Part shown: one piece after another, positions 15,984-24,566 of the stretch
Position numbering within the stretch: position 1 is the first letter of the stretch
How the letters are laid out: the number at the start of each line of letters is the position of its first letter
Origin: an uncultured Desulfobulbaceae bacterium
Lineage (GTDB): Bacteria; Desulfobacterota; Desulfobulbia; Desulfobulbales; Desulfobulbaceae
DNA length: 64,000 nt
Assembly (NCBI GenBank): GCA_947259225.1
Contig: CAMYLK010000006.1
Location: forward strand, 62,001-126,000
Direction of reading: 5' to 3'
The notes under the pieces: model-generated
What the model saw: only the letters and a program-made list of their open reading frames with translations
Databases searched by the model: none
Told to the model about the DNA's origin: nothing
Made by a program: the position numbers and the translations under genes

Positions 15984-17567
15984 TTAAGTCTTTGATGCCG
16001 GGCACCTGATCATTTTTACCTTTCTGTCGAAATCAAAGTTGTCGTCCCGGTCAGGCGTGTGACAGGTGAGGCAGGTTTGAACCGTTGGCTTGAGGGGCCT
16101 GTTCTGTTCCGGTTGTTCGGTATGCTTCCTGGCAGGTCCGTGACAGGCTTCACAGCTAACGCCTTTGAATTCAGGAGTAAGAGCGGCAAGAAGATTATCT
16201 CTGAATACAACATTCCTGTCATAGGTTGGTAATGTAACATGACAGATCAGGCAGTCCTGGTTGAATTGCTGTTTATTGTTATTTAGGGTATCCCATGCTT
16301 TTGCATGATCTGTTTTTTTCCAGAACTCTGTTTGTTCTGCGTGGCAGGTTTGACATGATTTCCAGCCAGCCATTGAGGAAAGAATATTGGCCTTGCTGGT
16401 TTTCTGTCTCAGTTCCTCCATTCTTATTTTGTTTATCTCGTTAACCCTTTTTTTGTTGTCGGCCAAAATAGACCTGACCTCGGGATCTTCCGGCAAAGCT
16501 ATTTTCAAGGGAATGGCTCTGTAATTGTATGTTGACAGATTTTCTGATTCCTGCTGTTCAAGCTGCTGTATATCCGCTATCTCTTTAAGAATACTTGCTT
16601 TTTCTGTTTGCAGCTTACGATACTGCACATTCTGCGAAAGGTTTTTACCCGGATTTCTTTTTTCCAGGCGTCCAAGCCTCCAGTTGATCCGGTCAAGCCT
16701 GTCCCGGGAGGTTTTTAGTCGGGGGGTGTTATCCTGATGCCATTTTTTTGCGCTGGTCCAATGTATATCAATTGAGCCCAGATATTTACCTCTACTTGCT
16801 GTCTGTGTAAGGAGACTCTTGCCCTTGAGATAAGGAACCCTGTTCGCCGATGAGTGACCGGATTGTAATATTAGGTTGATTTCATTAAATTGCTGGGCAA
16901 TCTCAATGTTAATCTGTTCAGGAAAATTTGACAGCAGAACAATCATGTCCGGTGAATTGACAAGCGCAGTTAATGTTTTCCGGATGGTTTCCTGCCATGG
17001 AAGTATCGAAACATTTGATAATAACTCATTGTTTAACGTTTTTGTGTCAATACCTGTCATTCCCAGGATTGCAACCGATAAATCACCAACCTGTTGTATG
17101 ATAAACGGTTTGAATACGGGTTCTCCGGTTTCCTGCCTTACGAGGTTCGCTGAGATAAAAGGAATGGTGTATGTATCCTGAAGGTGTTCAAGGAATTCTA
17201 TACCTGCACTTAAGTCTTGAGGGGCCACGCCTATTGCATTGTATTGCATGCTGCGCATGGCCTGCATGATTCCTTCAGCCTGTTCCTTTTTGCCCGATAA
17301 TTGGGAAGGAGGCAGGACAGGTAAATCAAAAAGCAGAGCTCCGGCATCAAGAATAAGCACAGGCTTGTCAGCTTCGTTCAGGTTCTGTCTGATTACATTT
17401 GCTCTTCTGGACAGACCGCCCATTTGATTTGTTTTTCAACCGCAGGGTTCGGTCTCGCCTCGAATATCATTGGAGAAGAGCAAGGTAAAGTCGGTGGCAT
17501 GGCTCGATGAATATGGTACCGCGAAAGAAAAGACGGCTGTAAGGAGAAATACTATCGTACGCTGCAT
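15984..17567 (-). CDS. UshA-like tetraheme selenoprotein (UGA = Sec44)
   Basis: The track ORF (15984..17423) lacks its front. Reading on through one TGA (17436-17438) gives ATG 17567, a signal peptide (MQRTIVFLLTAVFSFAVPYS...SHA) and the motif FSNDIRGETEPCGU directly joined to KTNQMGGLSRRA. The family has EPCGC or EPCGU here, so UGA should encode selenocysteine 44. Mature parts: a UshA/5'-nucleotidase-like metallophosphatase domain (about 25-270; LDAG, QSGHSS), a coiled-coil linker (about 280-350), and four CxxCH heme sites (405, 439, 472, 499) of cytochrome c554 type. It is a periplasmic redox protein; the reaction is unknown. AAGGAA precedes the ATG, 4 bases after the rarA stop. A SECIS-like hairpin follows the UGA. 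Confidence 0.9.
17408..17422 (-). promoter_or_regulatory. bacterial SECIS-like hairpin of the UshA-like gene
   Basis: In the mRNA, U-GGGC pairs with GUCC-A around the 5-base loop GGUCU, beginning 13 bases after the UGA. The loop matches the apical GGUCU of the E. coli fdhF SECIS that SelB recognises (established knowledge), and the spacing is normal for bacterial elements. Confidence 0.65.
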
Positions 17568-17571
17568 GCTG

Positions 17572-18921
17572 TTATTCCTTTTTTGTCTGTTTGTTTTTCA
17601 AGGCTCTATCACGTAAGATTTTGCGCCATTTTATCAAGCGGTCCCGGATGACCGTTTCATAGCCACGGGTAGTAGGTTCATAGTAGAGCCGGCCCTTTAA
17701 TTCTTGCGGCAGATGCTCCTGCTCCACCAGCGCTTCAATATCATCATGAGCATACTGGTAACCTTTACCATACCCGATCTCCTTCATTAATCTTGTAGGG
17801 GCGTTGCGCAGATGGATTGGAACCGGCAGGGATCCTGTCTTCTTGATGTCATGAGCAATTTTTTTACTTGCAGCATATAAAGCATTGCTCTTGGGAGCTG
17901 TAGCCATGTATGCGGCTGATTGGAGCAGGGCCAGTTCACCTTCCGGTGAACCGAGAATATGATATGCTTCTCTGCAGTTCAAGGCGATTTGCAGTGCCTG
18001 TGGATCCGCATTGCCTATATCTTCAGAAGCAAACCTGATAAGCCGACGGGCTGCATAAAGCGGATCCTCTCCCGCTTCCAGCATTCTGGACAGCCAGTAC
18101 ATAGCCCCGTCAGGGTCACTGTCTCGCAGGCTTTTGTGCAGGGCGGATATCTGGTTATAATGTTCCTCTCCGGTTGTATCATACCGCAGGCTCCTGTATT
18201 GCCCTGCCTCATAAATTGTCTCAGCTGATATGACCGGTTTCTTTCTGTTTTTATTTATGTCTGATTCAACTGCCAGGGTGGCTGCGGTCTCGAGACAATT
18301 GAGAGCCCGTCGGCTGTCCCCGTCAGCATAACGGACAAGTGCATCAATACTTACATCTTCCAGGATAAAATTATTAGTGCCAAGTCCTTTTTCTTTATCC
18401 TGCAGTGCTCTTGTGACAATAAATTTTATATCCTCAGGAGCCAGAGGCTTCAGTACAAGCGTTTGGCAGCGGGACAGCAGCGGGGCAATAACGTTGAAGG
18501 AGGGGTTTTCAGTAGTAGCGCCGATGAGCGTAAGCAATCCGCTTTCAACGTGCGGGAGAAAAGCATCCTGCTGGCTTTTGTTAAAACGGTGGATTTCATC
18601 AACAAACAGTATGGTGTTAATACCATCATCTCTCTTTACACGCGCTTCTTCAACTATTCTTCGTATGTCTTTTACTCCGGCAAGTACTGCGGAAAAAAAA
18701 ACAAAGTTAGCATCAACAGAATTGGCAAGAATAGTAGCCAGTGTTGTTTTTCCTGAGCCGGGAGGGCCCCACAGGAGCAATGATGGGATTTGCCGGAGAA
18801 GAATGAGCTGATGCAGCAGTCTCCCGGGGCCGACAAGATGGCCCTGCCCGGTGAACTCATCCAGAGATTGGGGCCGGATCCTCTCTGCAAGTGGGGTGTT
18901 GGGCAGGTTATGAGATTCCAT
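17572..18921 (-). CDS. rarA: replication-associated recombination protein RarA/MgsA
   Basis: 449 residues of the clamp-loader-like AAA+ family: RIRPQSLDEFTGQGHLVGPG at the start, Walker A GPPGSGKTT, Walker B ILFVDEIHRFNKSQQD, sensor 1 GATTENPSF, then the tetramer-forming C-terminal domain (EDIGNADPQAL, GYGKGYQYAHD). RarA acts at stalled replication forks together with SSB. Length is normal. It is upstream of and nearly touching the UshA-like selenoprotein gene, so they are probably co-transcribed, though no functional link is obvious. Confidence 0.95.
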   Translation of the reverse strand: MESHNLPNTPLAERIRPQSLDEFTGQGHLVGPGRLLHQLILLRQIPSLLLWGPPGSGKTTLATILANSVDANFVFFSAVLAGVKDIRRIVEEARVKRDDGINTILFVDEIHRFNKSQQDAFLPHVESGLLTLIGATTENPSFNVIAPLLSRCQTLVLKPLAPEDIKFIVTRALQDKEKGLGTNNFILEDVSIDALVRYADGDSRRALNCLETAATLAVESDINKNRKKPVISAETIYEAGQYRSLRYDTTGEEHYNQISALHKSLRDSDPDGAMYWLSRMLEAGEDPLYAARRLIRFASEDIGNADPQALQIALNCREAYHILGSPEGELALLQSAAYMATAPKSNALYAASKKIAHDIKKTGSLPVPIHLRNAPTRLMKEIGYGKGYQYAHDDIEALVEQEHLPQELKGRLYYEPTTRGYETVIRDRLIKWRKILRDRALKNKQTKKE

Positions 18922-19180
18922 GTGTCAGTCTTTTTGAAAGCTCTCTACTGGGAGCTGGGTGTGTTGTTAAATCGTTATATTGTTTTGTCGGTGGATCTAT
19001 CTTATCTGTTTGTTATGAGTACATTATAATCAAATATCATATATTATCGATATAATTTCATTTAACGTCAAGTGACGATACATTTTTGAAAACAGTGAAG
19101 ATATGTCAATTCCTTGCGCAGGTTGAACCGTGGTGATACAATGAACCCGTTCTATTCATTATATATTTGATGCGTACTCT

Positions 19181-20740
19181 ATGAAATTTAATAATATCCT
19201 CCTGATCACTACAGATGAGTCTGATATAAAAGACATCAAGGAGGCCTTGATAGAGCACGAAGTGCTCACCACGGAAAGTCCCGCCGACGCTCCATCTATC
19301 TGCGCAAATGAAGATGTCTATCTAGTTATTGTCGAAGAGGAATTGCTTGGGCGAAGCGGAAGCCAGCTTTTTGTTGATCTGCGTAATGCCAGACCCTGGA
19401 TGTCAGGTCTTCTCTTAACTGAAAAAGTCGATGAGGAACTGCTTCGCAGGGCTCTTGATATAGGGTTTACCGGCCTCCTTGAGAAACCGATCGATCCTGT
19501 TAAATTACTGAAGCGGATTTACCGGGCCATGGAATCAGCACGATTGCTGGAGGAAAATACCCGACTAAGAACTCTTTTACCGTTATACAGTTTCGGAGAG
19601 CAGTTCCTTTCCTCAACCTCTGAACAGGAGGTTTTTGACGGCCTTATAGATATTGTTGTCGAGGAGACCGGCGCTTCCCGGATCTCTGTAATGTGGTACA
19701 AAGAAGAGGAGGGTTGCCTGCGCATTGTTGCCTCCCGAGGAATTGACGCGGACCTGGTGGAATCCATACGTCTGCAGCCGGGAGACCAGGTAGCCGGATG
19801 GGTGTATCAGAAAGGCGAACCGGTCATTCTAAACCGTGATTCGCAGGAACAGTCGATCTTTGCTCCACTTCTTCAACGGATGGAAATATCTGCGGCCGTT
19901 TCTTTTCCCATAACAATGAGAGGCAAGATCCAAGGGGTTCTTAATATCAGCCAGTCTGAGGAGGAAGCAAGGTTCAGTGAAGCGGATATTGAGATGCTGG
20001 CTGTAGTTACCAGTCAGGCGGCAATGGCTCTTGCAAATGTCAGTTTTAGAACTGTATTACAGGAAAAAACCCGTGTACGTACCCTTTTCGAACAGTATGT
20101 TGCCCCTGAAGTTGCCGAATTGCTCATTTCAAGCGGCAGTGACCTGGTCGGGCTTGGTGAAATTAAGAATGTAACAGTTTTTTTTGCAGATATCAGAGAG
20201 TCGACAACTCTGGTCCAGCGTCTTGATTTAAAGGAACTCCGATCATTCCTGAATGAATTTTTTCAAATATTCACTGAAATAATTTTTGAAAGCCGTGGTA
20301 CTGTTGATAAATTTATGGGGGATGCTGTTCTGGCAATTTTCGGAGCTCCCATTGAACTTGAGAACCAGAACCTGTCGGCAGTGCAGACGGCTGTAGACAT
20401 CAGAGAGCAGTTTGAAAAACTTCGAATGAAATGGGTGGCCCGCCGAGAAGACTTCAGCATTATTGATATCGCCATCGGGGTGACGTGCGGGGATGTGTTT
20501 CTGGGAAATGTCGGCTCCTCCCACAGATTTGACTATACAGTGATAGGGACGCCGGTAAACATTGCCCAGAGAATTGCGGCTGCATCACCCTCAGGTCATA
20601 TCCATATAACCAGGGAAGTTAATGAGTACATAGAACCGTACTTTGACATTGTTGAGGTCGGGTCTATGCGTCTCAGAGGGGTTGAAAAGCTCGTTCCGGT
20701 ATATTCTGTTGGGCAGGAAAAATTTTTTTCAAAGAAGTAA
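19181..20740 (+). CDS. pseudo-receiver / GAF / class III nucleotide cyclase
   Basis: 519 residues. Residues 1-115 form a receiver fold in which the phosphoacceptor is Glu52 (YLVIVEEELL) instead of Asp, while the switch Thr (LLLTEK) and Lys (LLEKPID) remain. A short coiled coil leads to a GAF domain (about 140-290), then FEQYVAPEVAELL and the cyclase homology domain (about 325-510) with both metal Asps (FFADIRESTT and DKFMGDAVLA), the Lys for the base (VDKFMGD) and the DYTVIGTPVNIAQR block. It should make cAMP (or cGMP) in the cytoplasm in response to the GAF ligand. It converges on the PilZ array. Confidence 0.85.
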   Translation: MKFNNILLITTDESDIKDIKEALIEHEVLTTESPADAPSICANEDVYLVIVEEELLGRSGSQLFVDLRNARPWMSGLLLTEKVDEELLRRALDIGFTGLLEKPIDPVKLLKRIYRAMESARLLEENTRLRTLLPLYSFGEQFLSSTSEQEVFDGLIDIVVEETGASRISVMWYKEEEGCLRIVASRGIDADLVESIRLQPGDQVAGWVYQKGEPVILNRDSQEQSIFAPLLQRMEISAAVSFPITMRGKIQGVLNISQSEEEARFSEADIEMLAVVTSQAAMALANVSFRTVLQEKTRVRTLFEQYVAPEVAELLISSGSDLVGLGEIKNVTVFFADIRESTTLVQRLDLKELRSFLNEFFQIFTEIIFESRGTVDKFMGDAVLAIFGAPIELENQNLSAVQTAVDIREQFEKLRMKWVARREDFSIIDIAIGVTCGDVFLGNVGSSHRFDYTVIGTPVNIAQRIAAASPSGHIHITREVNEYIEPYFDIVEVGSMRLRGVEKLVPVYSVGQEKFFSKK

Positions 20741-20788
20741 TGGAGAAAAATCAAAGGATTTCTGGCAGTTCTGTAAGATGTCGGCAAA

Positions 20789-21232
20789 TTATTTTTCTTT
20801 GGTCATTGCCATGGAAGCCCAGAGGCTATCCCTTTCTTTCTGTTTTCTCAACATAGCTTTTTCAAGAGTTTTCATCTGTACACCCTCCGGACTGACCATA
20901 AAGTCAACACCCATCCTGTAGGCCTTGATATCCTCCATGTCAAACTGGTTCAACCACACTGGACGGGCAGGTATGATAAAATCGCTGAGGTCAGGTGGGA
21001 TATTAATATGCAACTGCAGAAATAAAGAGTCGTCCTCTTTGGTAGTATGATAAACGTGAAAAGTCTTGAGCAGAACCTGAGTCATAAGCAGGCAGGCACC
21101 GTGCCTGGAGATGTCGACTATTCTACCGGAGAATGGGCCGGCTATTGTCGAGTTATTGACACCTGACATCACGGAAACTGAGATGGGGAGAAAATCCGCG
21201 TAGCGCTTTGAACGTCGGAGTTCTGATATCAT
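20789..21232 (-). CDS. PilZ-like protein, array copy 5
   Basis: 147 residues. ELRRSKRYADFLPISV carries the RxxxR c-di-GMP arginines, and GRIVDISRHGACLLM carries the (D/N)xSxxG half. The C-terminal half keeps the array-wide pattern HTTKEDDSLFLQL, RPVWLNQ, IKAYRMGVDFMVSPEG, then a basic tail unique to this copy. Its first residues (MISELRRSKR) and length match copy 1, suggesting these two are closest. ATG overlaps the previous stop by 4 bases. Probably a soluble c-di-GMP-responsive protein; partners unknown. Confidence 0.8.
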   Translation of the reverse strand: MISELRRSKRYADFLPISVSVMSGVNNSTIAGPFSGRIVDISRHGACLLMTQVLLKTFHVYHTTKEDDSLFLQLHINIPPDLSDFIIPARPVWLNQFDMEDIKAYRMGVDFMVSPEGVQMKTLEKAMLRKQKERDSLWASMAMTKEK

Positions 21233-21621
21233 TTTTTACTGATGACCTGTTCAAGTTGTATCATTTGCTCACCCTCCGGGTTGATCATGAACTCAACACC
21301 GATTTTGAAAGCATGAAGGTCACCTTCCTGGAAAATGTCCATCCAGATGGGGCGACTGGGAATTTTACACTCTATTATCTCTGGTTGAATGTTTATGGTC
21401 AATTGAAGAAAAACGGAATCTGATTCTTTGGTTGAGTGAAAAATATGAAAGGTGTTCATCATAACCTGGGACATGAGCAGGCAGGCCCCGTGTCGTGATA
21501 TATTAATGATCCTGCCCTGAAAAGGGCCTGCTTTTGTTGTATCTTCATCACCATCTATAGCTACAACGGAGATTGGCAGAAAGCGATCATACCTTTTTGA
21601 TCTTCGGAGGATCTTTGTCAT
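21229..21621 (-). CDS. PilZ-like protein, array copy 4
   Basis: 130 residues with RRSKRYDRFLPISV and GRIINISRHGACLLM, the two halves of a PilZ c-di-GMP site (RxxxR and NxSxxG). Then come IFHSTKESDSVFLQL, RPIWMDIF and AFKIGVEFMINPEGEQM. It overlaps both neighbours by 4 bases (ATGA), so translation is coupled along the array. Confidence 0.8.
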   Translation of the reverse strand: MTKILRRSKRYDRFLPISVVAIDGDEDTTKAGPFQGRIINISRHGACLLMSQVMMNTFHIFHSTKESDSVFLQLTINIQPEIIECKIPSRPIWMDIFQEGDLHAFKIGVEFMINPEGEQMIQLEQVISKK

Positions 21622-22004
21622 AAATTCTGGGAAAGTAAACTGATTATTTCAGAGTCTTTTTCTATGTTTAGAAATTCTATGCCAATCATCCGTTCGTGGA
21701 AATCTTCTCTTTGAAACGAGTTTAACCAGACAGGCCTGGCTTCAATTGTTATACTTTTCAGAAGATGAGGAAGGTCTATTTCCATGTACAGATAAGCAGA
21801 GCTTTCCGCCCGGGTGGAGTGGAAAATGTGAAAAGAGTCGTGGTTGGTCCTGGACATGAGTAAGCATGCTCCATTACTGCAAATATCTACAACGGTCCCT
21901 GGAAATGGACCGGCCAGGTAATCATCGCTTCCTTGGGTTTTGACAAATACTGATACAGGGGTAAAGTCGGTCTGGCGCTTGCATCGGCGAAGATCAGAAC
22001 TCAT
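21618..22004 (-). CDS. PilZ-like protein, array copy 3 (most divergent)
   Basis: 128 residues. The arginine motif is RRCKRQTDFTPVSV (RxxxR kept, aromatic lost), and the second motif is GTVVDICSNGACLLM, where Ser of DxS is Cys, so ligand binding may be weaker or lost. The C-terminal signature is RPVWLNSFQREDFHERMIGIEF. 4-base overlaps on both sides. Confidence 0.75.
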   Translation of the reverse strand: MSSDLRRCKRQTDFTPVSVFVKTQGSDDYLAGPFPGTVVDICSNGACLLMSRTNHDSFHIFHSTRAESSAYLYMEIDLPHLLKSITIEARPVWLNSFQREDFHERMIGIEFLNIEKDSEIISLLSQNL

Positions 22005-22393
22005 ACATTTTTGCTCAATTTATCAATTTTCCTCAAGTCGTTTCTTCCGAGGCTGTCGATAAAATCAACACCGATTCTAAAGACTTTCATATCGTCCAGT
22101 TTCATTGAATTGAACCATACCGGCCGAGCCGCGATTTTCATAGTTTCCGAATCCTCAGGATTCTGTATTTTAATCTGGAGGCTTGAAGATGTATCTTCTC
22201 TTGTTGAATGAAAAATATGGAAATTATCTATCATGACATGAGGCATGAGCAGACAGGCACCATGATTAGAGATATTTACTATCCTCCCAGATAAAGGACC
22301 GGCGAGTTTTTGCTGGTGATTATCCCCGTCTACGAAAAGGGTGATGGGCAGGAAATCATTGTATCGTGACGATCTTCGCAGTTCAGCTGCCAT
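22001..22393 (-). CDS. PilZ-like protein, array copy 2
   Basis: 130 residues. RRSSRYNDFLPITLFV and GRIVNISNHGACLLM form the PilZ ligand motifs; IFHSTREDTSSSLQI, RPVWFNSM and VFRIGVDFIDSLG complete the shared C-terminal pattern. It overlaps copy 1 by 11 bases and copy 3 by 4. Confidence 0.8.
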   Translation of the reverse strand: MAAELRRSSRYNDFLPITLFVDGDNHQQKLAGPLSGRIVNISNHGACLLMPHVMIDNFHIFHSTREDTSSSLQIKIQNPEDSETMKIAARPVWFNSMKLDDMKVFRIGVDFIDSLGRNDLRKIDKLSKNV

Positions 22394-22826
22394 TGCCAGC
22401 CTCTATTTCGGTTATAATATCCACCTGTGTCTCCGATTGGTTGCTCACCTTGTCAATAATGTTGTCCATTTTTTCACTGTCGGGGTTTACCAGGAATTCC
22501 ACACCCATTTTGAATGCGCGAATATCATCCATGACAATAGGTTCTGCCCAGATGGGTCGGGCGGAAAGCTTGAAATTGTTAATCTCCGGTTCGATGCTCC
22601 CCTGGATGTCGATGTAGGAAGAGTCATCTTTATGGGTGGAACTGTAAACCTGGTATGCGTCAAGTACTCCCAGCGACATCAGCAGGCATGCGCCATACCT
22701 TGAAATGTTTATAATCCTGCCGGAAAATGGTCCTGCTTCCTTCTGTCCATTCATTCCGTTGTGGGCCTCAACTGAAACTGCAATAAAGTCGTTAAAACGT
22801 TTGGAGCGTCGCAATTCAGAAATCAT
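22383..22826 (-). CDS. PilZ-like protein, array copy 1
   Basis: 147 residues, first in the transcript. RRSKRFNDFIAVSVEA and GRIINISRYGACLLM are the PilZ motifs, then YSSTHKDDSSYIDI, RPIWAEPIV and AFKMGVEFLVNPDSEKM, with an extra C-terminal tail (about residues 118-147) not found in copies 2-4. AGGGTG lies 8 bases before ATG 22826 and serves as the only independent ribosome site of the five-gene array. Confidence 0.8.
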   Translation of the reverse strand: MISELRRSKRFNDFIAVSVEAHNGMNGQKEAGPFSGRIINISRYGACLLMSLGVLDAYQVYSSTHKDDSSYIDIQGSIEPEINNFKLSARPIWAEPIVMDDIRAFKMGVEFLVNPDSEKMDNIIDKVSNQSETQVDIITEIEAGNGS

Positions 22827-23069
22827 TTTTTTTCACCCTGTTCTCTTTCTACTTAATTCTCTGGCGCGTAGAAGATACGCTTGAAAAAGGTTCGCAAAAT
22901 GGTACACTATTTCTTTGTCAGTAAAGAAAAAGTGGCGGCAATTTCCATTTGTAATACGATTTTTTATGTATTTATCATATTATATGAGTTTCATAAAGAA
23001 AAAATTCAGACGGAAGCAATGAAAGCCTTTCGGTCTGGTAGGATTTTCTATAGATGAAAAGGAGCTGTA

Positions 23070-24533
23070 ATGCAGTTAACAAGAAAGGAACTTGTAAGAG
23101 AACAGTGTTATGTGAACGGCAAGTGGATATCAGCCTCTGATAAAGAAACCTTTGAGGTTTCTAATCCTGCAACCGGTGAGCAGTTGGGGAATGTACCTTC
23201 TCTGGGCAGGGGTGAAACGGCTCTTGCTGTCGAGGCAGCTGAAACAGCTTATCCTGCATGGCGCAAGCTGACAGCCAAGGAACGTTCTCAGCTATTGCGC
23301 CGCTGGTTTGATCTCATAATGGAAAACCAGGAGGACCTGGCTGTGATCATGACCGCCGAGCAGGGCAAGCCCCTTGTTGAGTCACGTGGTGAAATTGCAT
23401 ATGCAGCTTCATTCGTAGAGTGGTTTGCTGAAGAGGGGAAAAGAGTGTATGGCGATACCATTCCCATGGCACAGCACGGCAAAAGGATCATCGTCATTAA
23501 AGAATCCGTAGGTGTCTGTGCGGCCATTACACCATGGAACTTTCCTTCGGCCATGATAACGCGAAAGGCAGCCCCCGCACTTGCCGCGGGATGCACAATA
23601 GTCGTAAAACCTGCGTCCCAGACTCCACTCTCCGCACTGGCCCTTGCATATCTTGCAGGTGAAGCCGGCATTCCTCCCGGAGTCTTTAATGTGCTCACCG
23701 GGTCGGCATCTGAAATAGGAGAGGAACTCACGGGTAATCCTGCAGTCCGAAAGCTGAGTTTTACAGGTTCGACGGAAATCGGCAAGAAGCTCATGCAGGC
23801 CTGCGCATCCAACGTAAAAAAAATATCCCTGGAACTCGGCGGGCATGCCCCATTTATCGTTTTCGACGATGCAGATCTTGACGCAGCTGTTGAGGGGGCA
23901 ATTGCCTCTAAATACCGTAACAGCGGCCAGACCTGTGTCTGTGCCAACCGGATGATTGTCCAGAACAGCATCTACGATGAATTTGCTGACAAACTTGTAA
24001 AGGCCGTAACCTCGCAGCTCAAGATGGGGAATGGGTTTAACGAGGGAGTTAACCAGGGCCCGCTTATCGATCTCAATGCTGTTGTCAAGGTAGAGGAACA
24101 GATAAAAGACGCTGTTGAGAAAGGGGCAAAAATTGCCTGCGGGGGAAATCGGGGTACAGCTGGTGGATTCTTTTTTGAACCAACGATTCTTCTTAATGTC
24201 ATCCCTACAATGGTTATCAGCAGAGAAGAAACCTTTGGCCCCGTAGCCCCACTCTTCTCTTTTGAAACAGAAGAAGAGGCTGTTGCCCTGGCAAATAATA
24301 CCCCTTATGGACTGGCCTCATACTTTTTCAGCAGTAACGTCAGCCGGGTCTGGCGGGTGGCCGAAGGGCTGGAATATGGAATGGTGGGTATTAACACCGG
24401 TATCATGTCGACAGAGTCAGCCCCTTTCGGCGGTATGAAAGAGTCGGGTGTAGGCCGGGAAGGTTCAAAATACGGTATTGATGAATACCTGGAGATGAAA
24501 TATCTCTGCCTTGGAGGCATAGAGGACAGTTAA
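23070..24533 (+). CDS. gabD: NAD(P)-dependent succinate-semialdehyde dehydrogenase
   Basis: 487 residues of the aldehyde dehydrogenase superfamily: cofactor motif ITPWNFPSAMITRKAAPALA, GSTEIGKKL, catalytic Glu in LELGGHAPFIVFDDAD and catalytic Cys in SGQTCVCANR. It is most like GabD, which oxidises succinate semialdehyde to succinate; related enzymes use glutarate or other short semialdehydes. AGGAG precedes ATG 23070. It is a single gene, not in a GABA operon, so the precise substrate is inferred from family resemblance only. Confidence 0.85.
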   Translation: MQLTRKELVREQCYVNGKWISASDKETFEVSNPATGEQLGNVPSLGRGETALAVEAAETAYPAWRKLTAKERSQLLRRWFDLIMENQEDLAVIMTAEQGKPLVESRGEIAYAASFVEWFAEEGKRVYGDTIPMAQHGKRIIVIKESVGVCAAITPWNFPSAMITRKAAPALAAGCTIVVKPASQTPLSALALAYLAGEAGIPPGVFNVLTGSASEIGEELTGNPAVRKLSFTGSTEIGKKLMQACASNVKKISLELGGHAPFIVFDDADLDAAVEGAIASKYRNSGQTCVCANRMIVQNSIYDEFADKLVKAVTSQLKMGNGFNEGVNQGPLIDLNAVVKVEEQIKDAVEKGAKIACGGNRGTAGGFFFEPTILLNVIPTMVISREETFGPVAPLFSFETEEEAVALANNTPYGLASYFFSSNVSRVWRVAEGLEYGMVGINTGIMSTESAPFGGMKESGVGREGSKYGIDEYLEMKYLCLGGIEDS

Positions 24534-24566
24534 GAGTTCAGCAGCTGCTGGAAAGGGGAATATGAC

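Noticed and set aside
17436-17438. UGA upstream of the UshA-like ORF as a true stop with GGL as the real start
   Set aside because: The upstream frame has a signal peptide and the conserved EPCG motif directly joined to the downstream part, so a start after the UGA would discard essential family features.
23288-23971. 227-residue minus-strand ORF opposite gabD
   Set aside because: Long only because the aldehyde dehydrogenase gene has few stops in that frame; no start signal and no motifs.
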